A DNA stretch of 64,000 nt, taken from NCBI GenBank assembly GCA_025504975.1, contig JANUWI010000007.1, positions 310,001-374,000 of the forward strand, given 5' to 3'. The position numbers and the translations under genes were made by a program. The notes below the pieces were generated by a model. The model searched no databases. It worked only from the letters and a program-made list of their open reading frames with translations, and was not told where the DNA came from. Of the stretch, positions 1 through 10,102 are shown piece by piece. Numbering within the stretch: the first letter of the stretch is position 1; each line of letters starts with the position of its first letter. The stretch is from Plenodomus lindquistii. Taxonomy: Eukaryota; Ascomycota; Dothideomycetes; Pleosporales; Leptosphaeriaceae.

Positions 1-1197
1 ACTAGCTTTAGTGCTTCACCTCCTCAACTCTCGTACTTTCCAGAGTTCTCTATTCCTCCCTATCTACGTCTCGATGATGCCTGGAAAGATGTTCGTGAGG
101 TCTTGCCACCATCCCTTCAAGATATACTGTCCCACTACGAGTACACAACTTCGCTCACTGGTGCAACTGGTGATCCAGCGAAAGCGGCTTGGCAGACCTA
201 TGTTCCAGAAATGGCGCAGCAGCATGACTTCCTCGTCAATTGCGTACTGTCGGTCGCCTCATTACACCTAGGTCGGCTTCGAGAAGACCAAGCAGAGAAG
301 AGAAAGATGAATGCTATTGCTGCATCACGTATGAACAAAGCGCTCACCAAGTACCGCTCAGCGCTGGAGGATATCACCGAAGACAATGCTGCAGCACTGT
401 TCGCTAGCTCGACACTCACCGCAGTCTACTTGTTTCGGACATCATCTCTTGACATCCAAAATCTCTGCGCTTCCATGTCACCAGACACAGCTGTACCACC
501 ACCACATGTAGTGGACAAGATGATGATGTGCGCTCTACGAACAATCTGGGGCCTCAGAGGTCCGCTCAGCGTGCTCATGAGCGGATGGAACTTCGTGATG
601 CGCGGAAAAATGCACCCCGTTGCTCTCCGAGAATGGTGGCCCACTAGCTGTATTCCTGCTACGCCCAGAGCAGTGGAGGAAGACGAGCGCCTAAGAAAGA
701 TTGAGGACCTATGGATGCAAAGCGACAGGTCATGGGCTCCAGAGCGAACTCACCTCAGTCAAGCTCTAGCCATTTTGCGAGAGACATTCAGTTTGATCAG
801 CCAGCTGACGCTACCTGAAAAGTACCCGCCGATGACGGCAGTCCCCTACTCTGTAGACGACACGACCGTCGGCCTACTGACAGACCGAGGGGCAATATTC
901 GTCTGGGCGACACGAATATCGCGCGAATTCATACAGATGATTGAGCAGAAAGACCGAGACGCCCTCGTCATTCTAGCACATTACGCGATACTGCCAGGTC
1001 GCGTTCGCAATGTGTGGTGGCTCGAAGGCCTGGGAGCCGACTTTGTCACCGCCATCGCCATGGCACTTGGAAGAGAGAATTGGTCCCTAATAGCGTGGCC
1101 GGCCAGCGTTGTAGGTGTGGATTTGAACAACGCGTTTGGAGCGAGGCAAGATCGTCTCGAGGGTACGCTTGATGAGATGCACATGGCTGTCATCTGA
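1..1197 (+). CDS. Fungal Zn2Cys6-type transcription factor, C-terminal fragment (5' end outside window)
   Basis: The frame is open from base 1 to the stop at 1195-1197 (398 codons), so the gene starts outside the window. The first ATG-like positions inside are not convincing starts, because coding sequence continues upstream to the edge. The protein is mostly helical. Its N-terminal stretch (MAQQHDFLVNCVLSVASLHL) resembles the entry to the fungal-specific transcription-factor middle region of sterol-uptake-regulator-like Zn2Cys6 proteins, where a helix is followed by an S/A-x-H-L motif. No zinc cluster is visible, as expected if it lies upstream. The predicted role, nuclear transcription control, is inferred from family resemblance only; target genes cannot be deduced. 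No intron is needed inside the fragment. Confidence 0.7.
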   Translation, partial: TSFSASPPQLSYFPEFSIPPYLRLDDAWKDVREVLPPSLQDILSHYEYTTSLTGATGDPAKAAWQTYVPEMAQQHDFLVNCVLSVASLHLGRLREDQAEKRKMNAIAASRMNKALTKYRSALEDITEDNAAALFASSTLTAVYLFRTSSLDIQNLCASMSPDTAVPPPHVVDKMMMCALRTIWGLRGPLSVLMSGWNFVMRGKMHPVALREWWPTSCIPATPRAVEEDERLRKIEDLWMQSDRSWAPERTHLSQALAILRETFSLISQLTLPEKYPPMTAVPYSVDDTTVGLLTDRGAIFVWATRISREFIQMIEQKDRDALVILAHYAILPGRVRNVWWLEGLGADFVTAIAMALGRENWSLIAWPASVVGVDLNNAFGARQDRLEGTLDEMHMAVI

Positions 1198-2091
1198 ACG
1201 CTTCGAACTTCGCTGCAAAGACACTGGCCCAGGTGTAGGCTTGTTTACATGCTGACAAGCCGTCCCTTTAACGTCTTCATACGGATGAGATATGAACTGT
1301 CCTACGTTCCTTCACCATCCTCGTATCACGAAGAAGTCCTGCAACCATGGGACCTGGAGGAAACCAAAGCTAGGGGTGGACCAACTCGAGTGTAACTATG
1401 CCCTTTGACCCTGAGCACGGCTGGCCGGTTAGGAGCTGGGAATCGGGCTCTACATATCCAGAAGCATATGCATCCTCCTTTCCGGCGAATCAATTGGCGA
1501 CTTTGTCCATCAGGGCATTGCGATGGAATCGTCCAGATACTAACTACGTAATGCACCGGCCAAGCCTATACATGCCATTTGGAGCGGCAATCATACACCC
1601 TATATCGCAGATGCAGCAGAAAGCATGCGCGGCAACGCATACCTGCTCGTCATTTCACATACGCGTCACTTGGCATGGGATCGCTATACCTGTGTACACA
1701 TGGATCATCGCCTTTACTACGTTTCTGTGAGCGGCATGGAGATGAACAAAACCAGGCATGCATGTATGGAGCAATAGCACGCTATCTATCTCTGGTATGA
1801 ATGAGCTTGGAGGGACAAAGTGGAAGAACCTGGAGTAGTCGACGCTATTGCAAAAACATCGGAGAGGAAGGAAAGAGAAGTCTCCACGAGCAACTTCAGG
1901 TCCGACGGCGCAGGAATGAAGTTTGTGAGCGAATCATAGAATGCGCGCAGGTCAGTCATATCAACATGTAACAAAGTTGTTCGTCTCCCAATCTAAAAGT
2001 TCTCGAATAACAATGGCTGTAAATATGCACTATCGAAATCTAATCGAACAAGTACCCCAGCCTCCCTGCCTGTCTACACGCCAAACATTCC
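1198..2091. other. Intergenic, convergent 3' regions
   Basis: This is non-coding sequence between the 3' ends of the transcription-factor fragment and the hydrolase. A 110-codon open frame at 1398-1730 shows no recognisable motif or codon pattern and is not called. No repeat or RNA gene is seen. Confidence 0.5.
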
Positions 2092-3429
2092 TCAAAGCTT
2101 CGACTGCTTCTTCATAAAGTCGTTGATCTCCTGTACAAACCGTTCTGTCAAAACAGTTCTTTCCACACCTTTCCTCCCCTCCCACTCCTGTTCAGTCTTA
2201 TTCTCCCAGTCGCGATACCGCACTAACTCCTTCTTCACCCAGCCAGCGATGTGATCTGCGCTCTCCTCCACCTTTTCCATGGGTATCAAATGCCCCGCGT
2301 CCTGCACTGTAACACTATCTACGCGTCCCTCGGCGCGTCCACCACTACCTCCAACGCCCGTACCCGTCATGGCGACTTTCTCCTCGATGACAGTGGGAGT
2401 CGTGAGGAAGGATTCCGATCCGAAGATGTAAAAGACCGATGGGCGGATATTAGGAAGTTGGTTGAACACGATTGCGGATTCGCCGCGGTAAAACGGTGCT
2501 TGAGCCTCTGGTTGGGGCGTCAAATCCGCATGTGTCCTCCTATTTACTTTTGGATTCGTCGTTGTGAAGTCTGCAGAGCTGGGCTCTGTATCGCCTGGCC
2601 GCGCAGAGAAATTCGGTCGTAGGAATGTCATGACTTCTTGGTGTTTTGTCGTTGTCAATGTAACTTCTGGTGCCTTTGCATCGGGAAATAGCTTTGTGGG
2701 TACATCGCGTAATCCGAATTCGACCCAGCGATCGAGAACCCGTGGATCCCAGGATTGGTAGAATTTACTCTTCTTGAAGGATTTCAGGGCTTCGGCGCGC
2801 GAGGGCCAGCGGTCGCGGCGTCGGGCTGAGGCAGCGGCGGGGCCGATGTTGCCTGTTATGCTCATTTTGGGGTTGATGACGGGGTCGATGAGGATAAGGG
2901 TTTCGAAAAGGCGCGGATGGAGCAGCGCGAGGTTGGCGAGTTGGCAGCCGCCCATGCTGTGGCCGACGCCGATTATGGGGCGGGGCATTTGTGAGCGGAA
3001 GACGTTGGTCATATGGAGGAGGTCGCGGGAGTGATCGAGCCAGGCGGCTAAAGAGTGTTAGTGGTTGGCGGTCGGTTGCGAAAGGGGAGGTTTACGGTCA
3101 TTGCCCAGCTTGTCTTCATTCAGCACGCTGCTATGGCCTTGGTGGACGACGTCTGCGATCCATATGCCGCGGATTTTGAAGCCAGACTTTTCGCTTCGTT
3201 GTACGAGTTCGTCCCATAGTGGTTCGTAGAGCTCCTTGGGGAAGGCATTGGCGTGCGCTGCGATGATGGTGATGTCTCCAGATTTGGGATTTGGGTTGTT
3301 GAGAGGAGTGTATTGCTTGATGGCGAGTTTCAAGACTTCATCTTGTGTGGTGGATGTTGCGCGAGGGAAGCCGCGGATGTGCGATGCGTCTATGGCGTGG
3401 TTGTCTATGCGGAAGAAGGCCGAAGACAT
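2092..3429 (-). CDS. Alpha/beta hydrolase with C-terminal SKL (Lpx1-like, peroxisomal)
   Basis: Two exons, 3429-3096 and 3047-2092, are joined across a 48-nt intron (GTAAAC...TTTAG) and give 429 residues. Splicing restores the family motif GNDPAWLDHSRDLLHM, which neither open frame contains alone. The nucleophile elbow GHSMGG follows, and a late GHLIPMEK supplies the likely catalytic histidine. The fold is that of serine hydrolases, acting on esters or lipids. Relatives include yeast Lpx1 and proteins annotated as toxin-biosynthesis hydrolases, but there is no biosynthetic cluster here. The last three residues are SKL, a canonical PTS1, so import into the peroxisomal matrix is likely. The true substrate is unknown. 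The start at 3429 is the first ATG of the exon and gives a normal N-terminus. Confidence 0.88.
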
Positions 3430-3995
3430 GGTATAGATGAAGACCAGCTCAGATGCGCTGGCTGGCGAAATGAAATGCTGAAGTAGACGGTAGAGTAATA
3501 TGGAAGCGCACTAAATACAATGTTCAATCTGCCTTCAAGGTTGGAGGGAAAATGGGGGGAGAAGGAAGGCTACAGATTCCGAGTGATAAGCGTAGCTGAG
3601 CACGATGAGGGTCGTGACGAATTGCCGACATTCAGTCTGGGGTAGGGATGCCGAGGTCATTGGGGGCTCCACATGCCACCGATCGCCAGGCACCGTCTGA
3701 ACCACATCCAGACTGTACAAACACATGGTGGCTAGATGTGAGTGCTAACTTCAGGCTCTTTCACTCAAGAGACGGGTGATTGCGACACTGTGCTTACTGG
3801 TCCGGCGAGCATGAAGTCACTACCAGGACTGGGGGAAGCTGCGCATTGCCGGCGGGGTGTCACGTGAACACGAACGCGACTTCCGACCGCGACTTTGCGG
3901 TGGTGACGCGAATCGCGCAAGTCGCACCTTCCACTTGACAGACTCGCCGCACAACACGCCCACGTCACAACACCACTCAACCTCCACACACAGCC
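3430..3995. promoter_or_regulatory. Divergent promoter region between the hydrolase and the RTT107-like gene
   Basis: 566 nt separate two divergently transcribed starts, so this stretch must hold both promoters. The part nearest the BRCT gene (about 3900-3995) is CA- and pyrimidine-rich, typical of a fungal 5' leader. No TATA box or known operator can be assigned with confidence. Confidence 0.45.
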
Positions 3996-6648
3996 ATGGA
4001 GGACGTGGCCATGCAAGAAGGGTCGCAAGGCCTGTTCGCAGACTTGAGGTTCATAATTATACCCAATGGCCTCTCGGAAGACCGCATACAACAGGCAAGC
4101 AGACGCGTTTGCATATGCATATAGCCATGACTAACGCGCCGTGTAGATTGACGGTGCAATCACAAACGCAAGCGGGACAATCGTACCTTTTGACGTCTCT
4201 AAAGGCCGTATTACAACCCTGGACGAGATTGATTACATCGTCTCAACCACCTCCGACTTCCCAGACTACCATCGCGCACTCGATCGCATGATACACACGG
4301 TCAAGCCGACATGGATAGACGCCTCGCTGCAGACCGGCAAGGCCAAGAACCCGCGAACATACAGCCCAGATCCCGCCCTCTTCATGAGCGAAGTAGTCAT
4401 TTGCTGTGGAGACATACCGACTGGAGATAAAGAGGCTATCGAGGGAGGCGTCCTTGCTATGGGCGGCCAGGTCGCGCCCGCTTTGTCGAAACAGGTCACA
4501 CATCTCATTGCGCTAGATGTATCAGACCCTCGCTGTCAACTCGCGATTAGCAAGCGCCTGCAGCTCAAGATGGTCCTTCCACACTGGTTCGACGACTGCC
4601 TCAAAGTCGGTCGCCGGTTATCAGAGCGGCCATACACGATACCCGATCCCGAGATACTCCTTGTAGAAGCCGGAGCCATACCCGCTATGCGAGCCATTCC
4701 TCAAATACGGGACGCAACGACGCCAGACCCGTTGAACGAGCCAGTACCCGTCGCCCCGGCATACCTAGAAGCACCGCGTGCCATCAAGGCTTTTGATAGC
4801 AAGAATGTGAAACTAGGAGAAGATCTGAACATCAGCACGAAACTCCGTGGCATCATCTCCAGCATGATCAAAGCGGGTGGTGGGAGTGTGATTACAAATA
4901 TCGAAGATGCTGACATGTACATCTGTACGTATCGAGAAGGATCAGATTACATCAGTGCATCACAAGCGGGCAAGGATGTGGGCAATTTAGGCTGGCTGTA
5001 CTACCTCATCACACATGGTGTCTGGACGAATCCTATGCAACGAATGATGCACTACCCACGCCCACGCGACGGTATTCCAGGATTCCAGGGCTACAAGATG
5101 AGCATATCGAGCTACACAGGCGAGGCGCGAGTGTATCTAGAGAATCTTGTCAAAGCGTCAGGTGCAGAGTTCACCAAGACCTTCAAGCAGGAAAACACGC
5201 ATCTCATCGCCGCCCACAAGAACAGCGAGAAATGCGAGGCTGCAGCAGAGTGGGGTGTCAACATTGTCAATCACCTCTGGCTTGAAGACAGCTACGCCAA
5301 GTGCCGAGAAATGCCCCTAACGGACAATCGATATACCTACTTTCCGTCCCGGACCAACCTTGGAGAAGTGTTGGGTCAGACGGAGATCGACCGCGATGCT
5401 ACAGAGAAGTTGTTCTATTCAAAGGCAGCGAAACCAGCCAAGACAGCGAAAGCGGTGGCGCAGTCACACGCCGTATCTGCGCCCAGTGTACCGGTCGCTA
5501 AGGTAGCAAATGCACCTGTTACTAGGAGTTCACCACCTCCAGAGAAGGTGAAACGCACAAAACCCACCAAAGAAGCCCAGACACCAGTAGCACCCCGTCT
5601 TACAGATGGCAAGGAAAACTTCACGCCCGGCAGCCGCGGTGCGAAAGATCGGGCACTGTCAAAGCTACATCTAGCTGCGCCTGACATTGCACAGTTTGAA
5701 AAGGAGATGAAGCGTGCTGGCGGTGTCATTCATGGTGGACGGCGGCGAGCTGAAGACGAGATTGGGAATAAGGCGAAGAAAGTAAAGGACCGAGACTCAA
5801 TATCCAGCAAACGATCCATTGACGAAATGGATTCTGAGGACGACGACCAGACTGAAGACGAGACCGCAGATGCACCGGCCAAGAACAAGCGCGCAAAGAA
5901 AGACAAGCTCACGCCCATCAAGTTCCGCATGCTCGTCTCCAAACACGACAAGTGGACCAACAACGACGAGAAAGCTTCCACCGACAAAGCCCGCCTCCGC
6001 GAACTTGGCCTTTTCATCACCGATGACTTCAAACGCGTCGACCTAGTCTGCGCGCCCCATCCCGTTCGCACCAAGAAGTTCATCGCAGCAATGGCATGTG
6101 CGCCCACACTTGTCTCAACATCCTACCTCGACTACGCCCTCAAGAATAACAAGCTACCCCCTGCGGAGAAACATCTCCTGCAGGATCCTGCCTTTGAGAA
6201 AGCGAACGCTTTCAAACTCTCGGAAGCACTGGAGCGCGCAAAGCAGAACAAGCACAAACTCCTTAAAGATTGGACAATTTTCTGCACTCCATCCATCACC
6301 GGCGGCTTCGACACCTACAAAGACATTATCGAAGCCAACGGCGGAAAGTGCTGTTCATGGCGCGGACGCACAACCACCGTCACCGCATCAAAGCGCCGTC
6401 TTGACCCTGCAGATGCAGAGGTCAGCCAGAACCAGGTCGAGGATGAGGGTGATGTGTTATATCTAATCAGCGACGCCGACAAGAAGGAATTTACAAACTG
6501 GGCCAAGTTTAGGGAGCTTGCTGCCAAGCATGACATGATTCCTAGGATCGTCAAGACAGAGTGGTTACTGAGTGTTGCCATGGCGCAGTACGTGCACTGG
6601 GATAAAGACTGGGAGTTGAGTGAGGAGAGTGTTAAGAAGGGGAAGTAA
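3996..6648 (+). CDS. RTT107: Multi-BRCT genome-stability scaffold, Rtt107/Brc1 family
   Basis: Exon 1 (3996-4094) begins MEDVAMQEG and is joined to exon 2 (4147-6648) across a 52-nt intron with a GC donor, giving 866 residues. There are four N-terminal BRCT repeats at about residues 1-100, 105-200, 260-340 and 345-435, marked by the conserved Trp near each repeat end (for example PTWIDAS and LPHWFDDC). A charged, disordered linker follows (about 450-620, Lys/Pro/Ser/Glu-rich). Two C-terminal BRCT repeats sit at about 630-720 and 735-855. The 4+2 arrangement is that of Rtt107 and fission-yeast Brc1, nuclear scaffolds that bind phosphorylated H2A and Smc5/6 or Slx4 partners at stalled replication forks. 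The function is inferred from this architecture. Exon 1 supplies the first strand of BRCT 1, which supports the start. Confidence 0.88.
4095..4146 (+). other. GC-AG intron in the RTT107-like gene
   Basis: The boundary reads CAG|GCAAGC at the donor, ...GTGTAG at the acceptor, and is 52 nt. Removal joins LSEDRIQQ to IDGAIT in frame and restores the first BRCT repeat. A GT alternative 12 nt downstream (GTTTGC) also keeps frame but has a much poorer donor match and would insert four residues. Confidence 0.7.
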
Positions 6649-7389
6649 AGTTTCACGTCTTTTGCGAAACTTGGGACATCATCATCTTGGTATACCTAAA
6701 CGATTGGCGTTTTGGAGGCGTAAAGCATAGCAAGCGAGCATCGTACGGATTCAAACGGATAGTTGCATATATCACTGCCCGCGAGGTTGGTTGGTCTGAA
6801 TATGGAACATTGAGAATATGGAATGGATTCACGAGTCTTATCGTCATCAACTGTTCTCATGTTGTGTTTGTGAAGTCAGCCGTGTGCAAAGACCCGCAAT
6901 GTCGACATTACCGTCTTGGTATCGCCTGACCAAAGCCAACACCAACACCACCTCTACCCCTGTTCTCCCATCCTTCTGTACCAATGTGCTGGAACCAGGG
7001 GACGTCCAAGACATCCAAGTTGTGGCACAGTCAAGCACTCCGCAAGGGATATCTCGCAGCAGGAAAATCCAAATATGTAAACCTGGGAAGTTGAGTCGGC
7101 GACCTGGCTGTGATATTGCGACATGTCACATCATTGTGATGATATCGATGTGTTGGTTTGAAGGATTGGAGGGCGCAGATGGGCTGGGTAGAGGGTTAAA
7201 CGGGCCAAGCAGCAGATTATTAACTATACTGTGCCTCATGCCGTGCTATCCTGTGTTGAGCTGCTAAACGCATTTGCGAGGCAAAGTCTTGTAGTCTCAG
7301 CTATGCATATGTGTACAATTCTAGGGCGGTGAAATAAGCAGGGTAAGACTAGATATTGTGACGAAGACGAGACACCGAAAGCAGTGTGA
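6649..7389. other. Intergenic, no gene recognised
   Basis: This is the 3' region of the BRCT gene followed by non-coding DNA. Several short open frames overlap without any recognisable motif. Nothing repetitive is seen. Confidence 0.5.
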
Positions 7390-7779
7390 TACCGGACAGA
7401 GCACGTTATCGATCTCCTACCCAAGGATTTTTCACATGATAAAGTTAAACAGTTCTTCTTCCTGCACTCTGATATCAACGTAAGTAATGTTTCTGTTGGA
7501 GGAAAAGATGAAATGATGGGCATCATTGATTGGGGATGCGCTCACCAGGTTCCTCTTTGGATGGGTTATCAAATGCCAAATTTTCTCCGCACTGAGCCGG
7601 ATTGTGAGCAAGCTTCAGATGCAGACAATTCCCTTACTGAAACTTAAGACAACGGCACATGGGATTGTGGTGATGTGTACCGTTGTCGTCAAGACGAGTA
7701 TGAGAAGACGGAATTGTGTATGATCTTCCTTGAGGAGATGCGAAATGCCTACGCTGAGTGGGTTAAAGTGTACGAATGA
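7390..7779 (+). pseudogene. Decayed APH/choline-kinase-like phosphotransferase remnant
   Basis: One frame running from just after a TGA at 7387-7389 to a TGA at 7777-7779 encodes the C-terminal half of a fungal aminoglycoside-phosphotransferase-fold protein. The Brenner-type catalytic loop reads LHSDINVSNV and the metal-binding segment reads GIIDWGCAHQVPLW. Next comes MGYQMPNFL, which matches the family pattern PLWxxxQxPxFL. The tail EKTELCMIFLEEMRNAYAEW matches the closing helix. An in-frame TAA at 7645-7647 interrupts it, and the N-terminal ATP-binding lobe is missing. It is therefore a fragment, not an expressed enzyme. Identification is by motif order from family knowledge. Reading-through or an intron cannot replace the missing N-lobe. 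Confidence 0.65.
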
Positions 7780-9376
7780 GTTGAAACGGTGTTGGAAGAC
7801 AGTTTGAATCATAGTAGTAATCAATGGTTGAATCGCGTAGAGTAGGTAAAATGGCACTGCTCCCCCCGTCGTGGACATGCAACACGAACGGCAGAAATAA
7901 TCCAATATGGGGTGCTGTTCGGATTGGACGCTCTGATATCCACATCATTACATCCATCTAACAAACTGCTCGGTGAGATAAAATAGGTTTAACGAAGTTG
8001 CCCAAATCACGATTCTCATGTTTTGATGCGACTGTCAGGCATCGATGTTCCCAGAATAGTAACCAACATTTAGCGAGAGGCGGCTGGCGATCACTGCCAG
8101 TGGGGGCCAACCCTCATCAACACCACAGCCGTTGGCTTGCAATCTCCCACTCGCAACCCGTCACGCGCATGCTGCACGCCGCATCGTCCTGTCTCACGCC
8201 GCAACGCCGCAGCGCTGTCCATTCGCATCCACTGTTGAGCGCCTCCCTCAATGCGGAGCTTACATGTCTGCCATCTCCTCTTACAATAGGCGTCTGCTTC
8301 ACCGTGACTAGCTCGGCTACTTGCTCTCCACATTTTGACACGCATGTCGCCGTCCAGACCGTTCTTGGTATGGCTAAGGCAGACTTCATAGAGGGATGCC
8401 AAGGCGTTCAGCTTCAGTACCGAATCGCGTCTGTTCCTGCTCCTCATTTCTCCTAGCGCATGCGGCTACGTGGCTATGCGCGCCTGATTTTTGGCAAAGA
8501 CGTGTGCAAATGTATCCTACAGCGCAAAACGCTCGCGCACCGGTGCTGATGCAGAGCTTCTAAGAGTCAGTGTGATCAGCGAAAGTTGGTGTGAGTGTGA
8601 TCAGGCAGAAGGATGATGAGGCGTCGTGTACGAAGAGTCACGATCACATCTCTTGTTGCACGAGCTGAGCATGCTCCCAGATGCAGATATGATTCGAGTA
8701 AATGCACAGAGAACGTGGCTCGCACGCTATACAAAGTCAACTTCTGACTGGTCTGCCAGAACGGTGTAGGGCTGGACTCTGCCACTGAATCAGCGCACGG
8801 CTTGGTCCATCTCTGGACGAGCCTCCTCAACTGTGCCTCCACCCGCTTCTACACAGCTCTTTTCCTAGCTCTTTTACATTAAATGATCAAAGCTTTCTCA
8901 ACCGAACTGTCATTTCCTGATTGGTCGAGCAACCCATGGCTCCTGAAGTCGGTCGAATCATGCACGGAGCACGACTGCGTCTCTTTCTCTGGAGACCCAT
9001 TTCCCCACAGAAGGCTGGGGCTGAGCCTCTTTCCCACAGAGAATAGCGTGGTCTGGCGGTCTATTCAGAGACCCGGCACCGTGGTGGCAGGACGAAGTAT
9101 GGGCCCATGCATGTTTGTGTCTCATTTCACGAGGGAAATATATCTCTGCCTGAACGCCCTTGTCCCATTATCTTCGTATAGAGAATTACTTGAGCAACTC
9201 GGCTTTATCTCAATCGGGAACGGTTTGCTATTCTAGCGTAACATCGATCTTGTGTCTCTGACAAACACATATCCTGATCTTTATATCCTTATCCCTCACG
9301 TTCCTCGACATACTCTACCTACCCTGTCACAACAGCAAGCCTATCGTAGCATCATCATTGATTCCATAGACTCATC
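7780..9376. other. Intergenic, including the promoter of the membrane-protein gene
   Basis: No gene is recognised. Open frames at 7998-8456 and 8883-9236 have no motif and an amino-acid make-up typical of chance frames. The last about 130 nt (9245-9376) are rich in C, T and A with few G, as expected for a leader just upstream of the start at 9377. Confidence 0.5.
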
Positions 9377-10102
9377 ATGGCACCAACACCAGTAGACAAC
9401 ACCCTCACCGCCGCCGACCCAACATCCACCCCCACTCCCCACCACTACTGGACCAAACCCAACATCGCCGTGACCATCGTCTTCGGCCTCCTCTTCCTCG
9501 GCGTCATCGCCGGCCTCCTCCTCTTCGTCCTGCACCGCCGCTCCCAAGCCGAAAAACTCGCCAAACGCCTATCAACCCACAACCCCGACAAAGCCGGCCT
9601 CCTCGCCAACGAAGACAAAACAAACAGCATGTTCAGCCGTCACCGCGCAAGCAGCATAACGCTATATGTAGACTCTGAAGCAGACGCGAGGAGCAAACGC
9701 ACAAGCGTTGATACAATGAGCTTGGTTCCACTTCAAGTTACACCTGCTGCAGAGGAGGTGCGGGATCCCATGAACAACAGTACTCACAGCGAGTATACCA
9801 CCACCGGTACCAGTACCGCCACACTCAACAACAATAACATCAACAACAACACGACAGAAAGCACAGGAAGCGGCATCAGCGCCCTCAGCAGAACCACGCA
9901 CACTTCCACGCTCAGCTCCCTCCTCCTAAGTCCCGTGTCGTCATCGTCGCCGGCAGCAGACGATCGGGATCTGGGACTCAGACCAGCGCCTAGGGCAAGG
10001 AGTACGAGTACCAGTTCCCAGCGCGCGAGATACTATGAGAGTGTGCCGTTGAATGCTGGGGATATGCCGCCGATTCCACGGATTGTGCATTCGAGCGTTT
10101 GA
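9377..10102 (+). CDS. Single-pass membrane protein with Ser/Thr/Asn-rich tail, unknown function
   Basis: This is an intronless 241-residue frame starting at an ATG in a good fungal context (CATCATGGC). Residues 1-28 are Pro/Thr-rich. Residues 29-52 form one hydrophobic helix (VFGLLFLGVIAGLLLFV core) followed by the basic stop-transfer sequence HRRSQAEK, so the long C-terminal part is probably cytosolic. That part is low-complexity, with an Asn run near residues 154-161, many Ser/Thr and a closing IPRIVHSSV. The layout resembles the small one-pass proteins common in Pezizomycotina (mid2-like in outline), but no enzymatic domain is present and no family can be named. Codon choice (frequent NNC) supports a real gene. 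Confidence 0.7.
   Translation: MAPTPVDNTLTAADPTSTPTPHHYWTKPNIAVTIVFGLLFLGVIAGLLLFVLHRRSQAEKLAKRLSTHNPDKAGLLANEDKTNSMFSRHRASSITLYVDSEADARSKRTSVDTMSLVPLQVTPAAEEVRDPMNNSTHSEYTTTGTSTATLNNNNINNNTTESTGSGISALSRTTHTSTLSSLLLSPVSSSSPAADDRDLGLRPAPRARSTSTSSQRARYYESVPLNAGDMPPIPRIVHSSV

Noticed and set aside
7998..8456. 152-codon open frame in the 7.8-9.3 kb gap
   Set aside because: There is no motif, it is rich in Cys, His and Ser as chance frames are, and frames overlap on the other strand.
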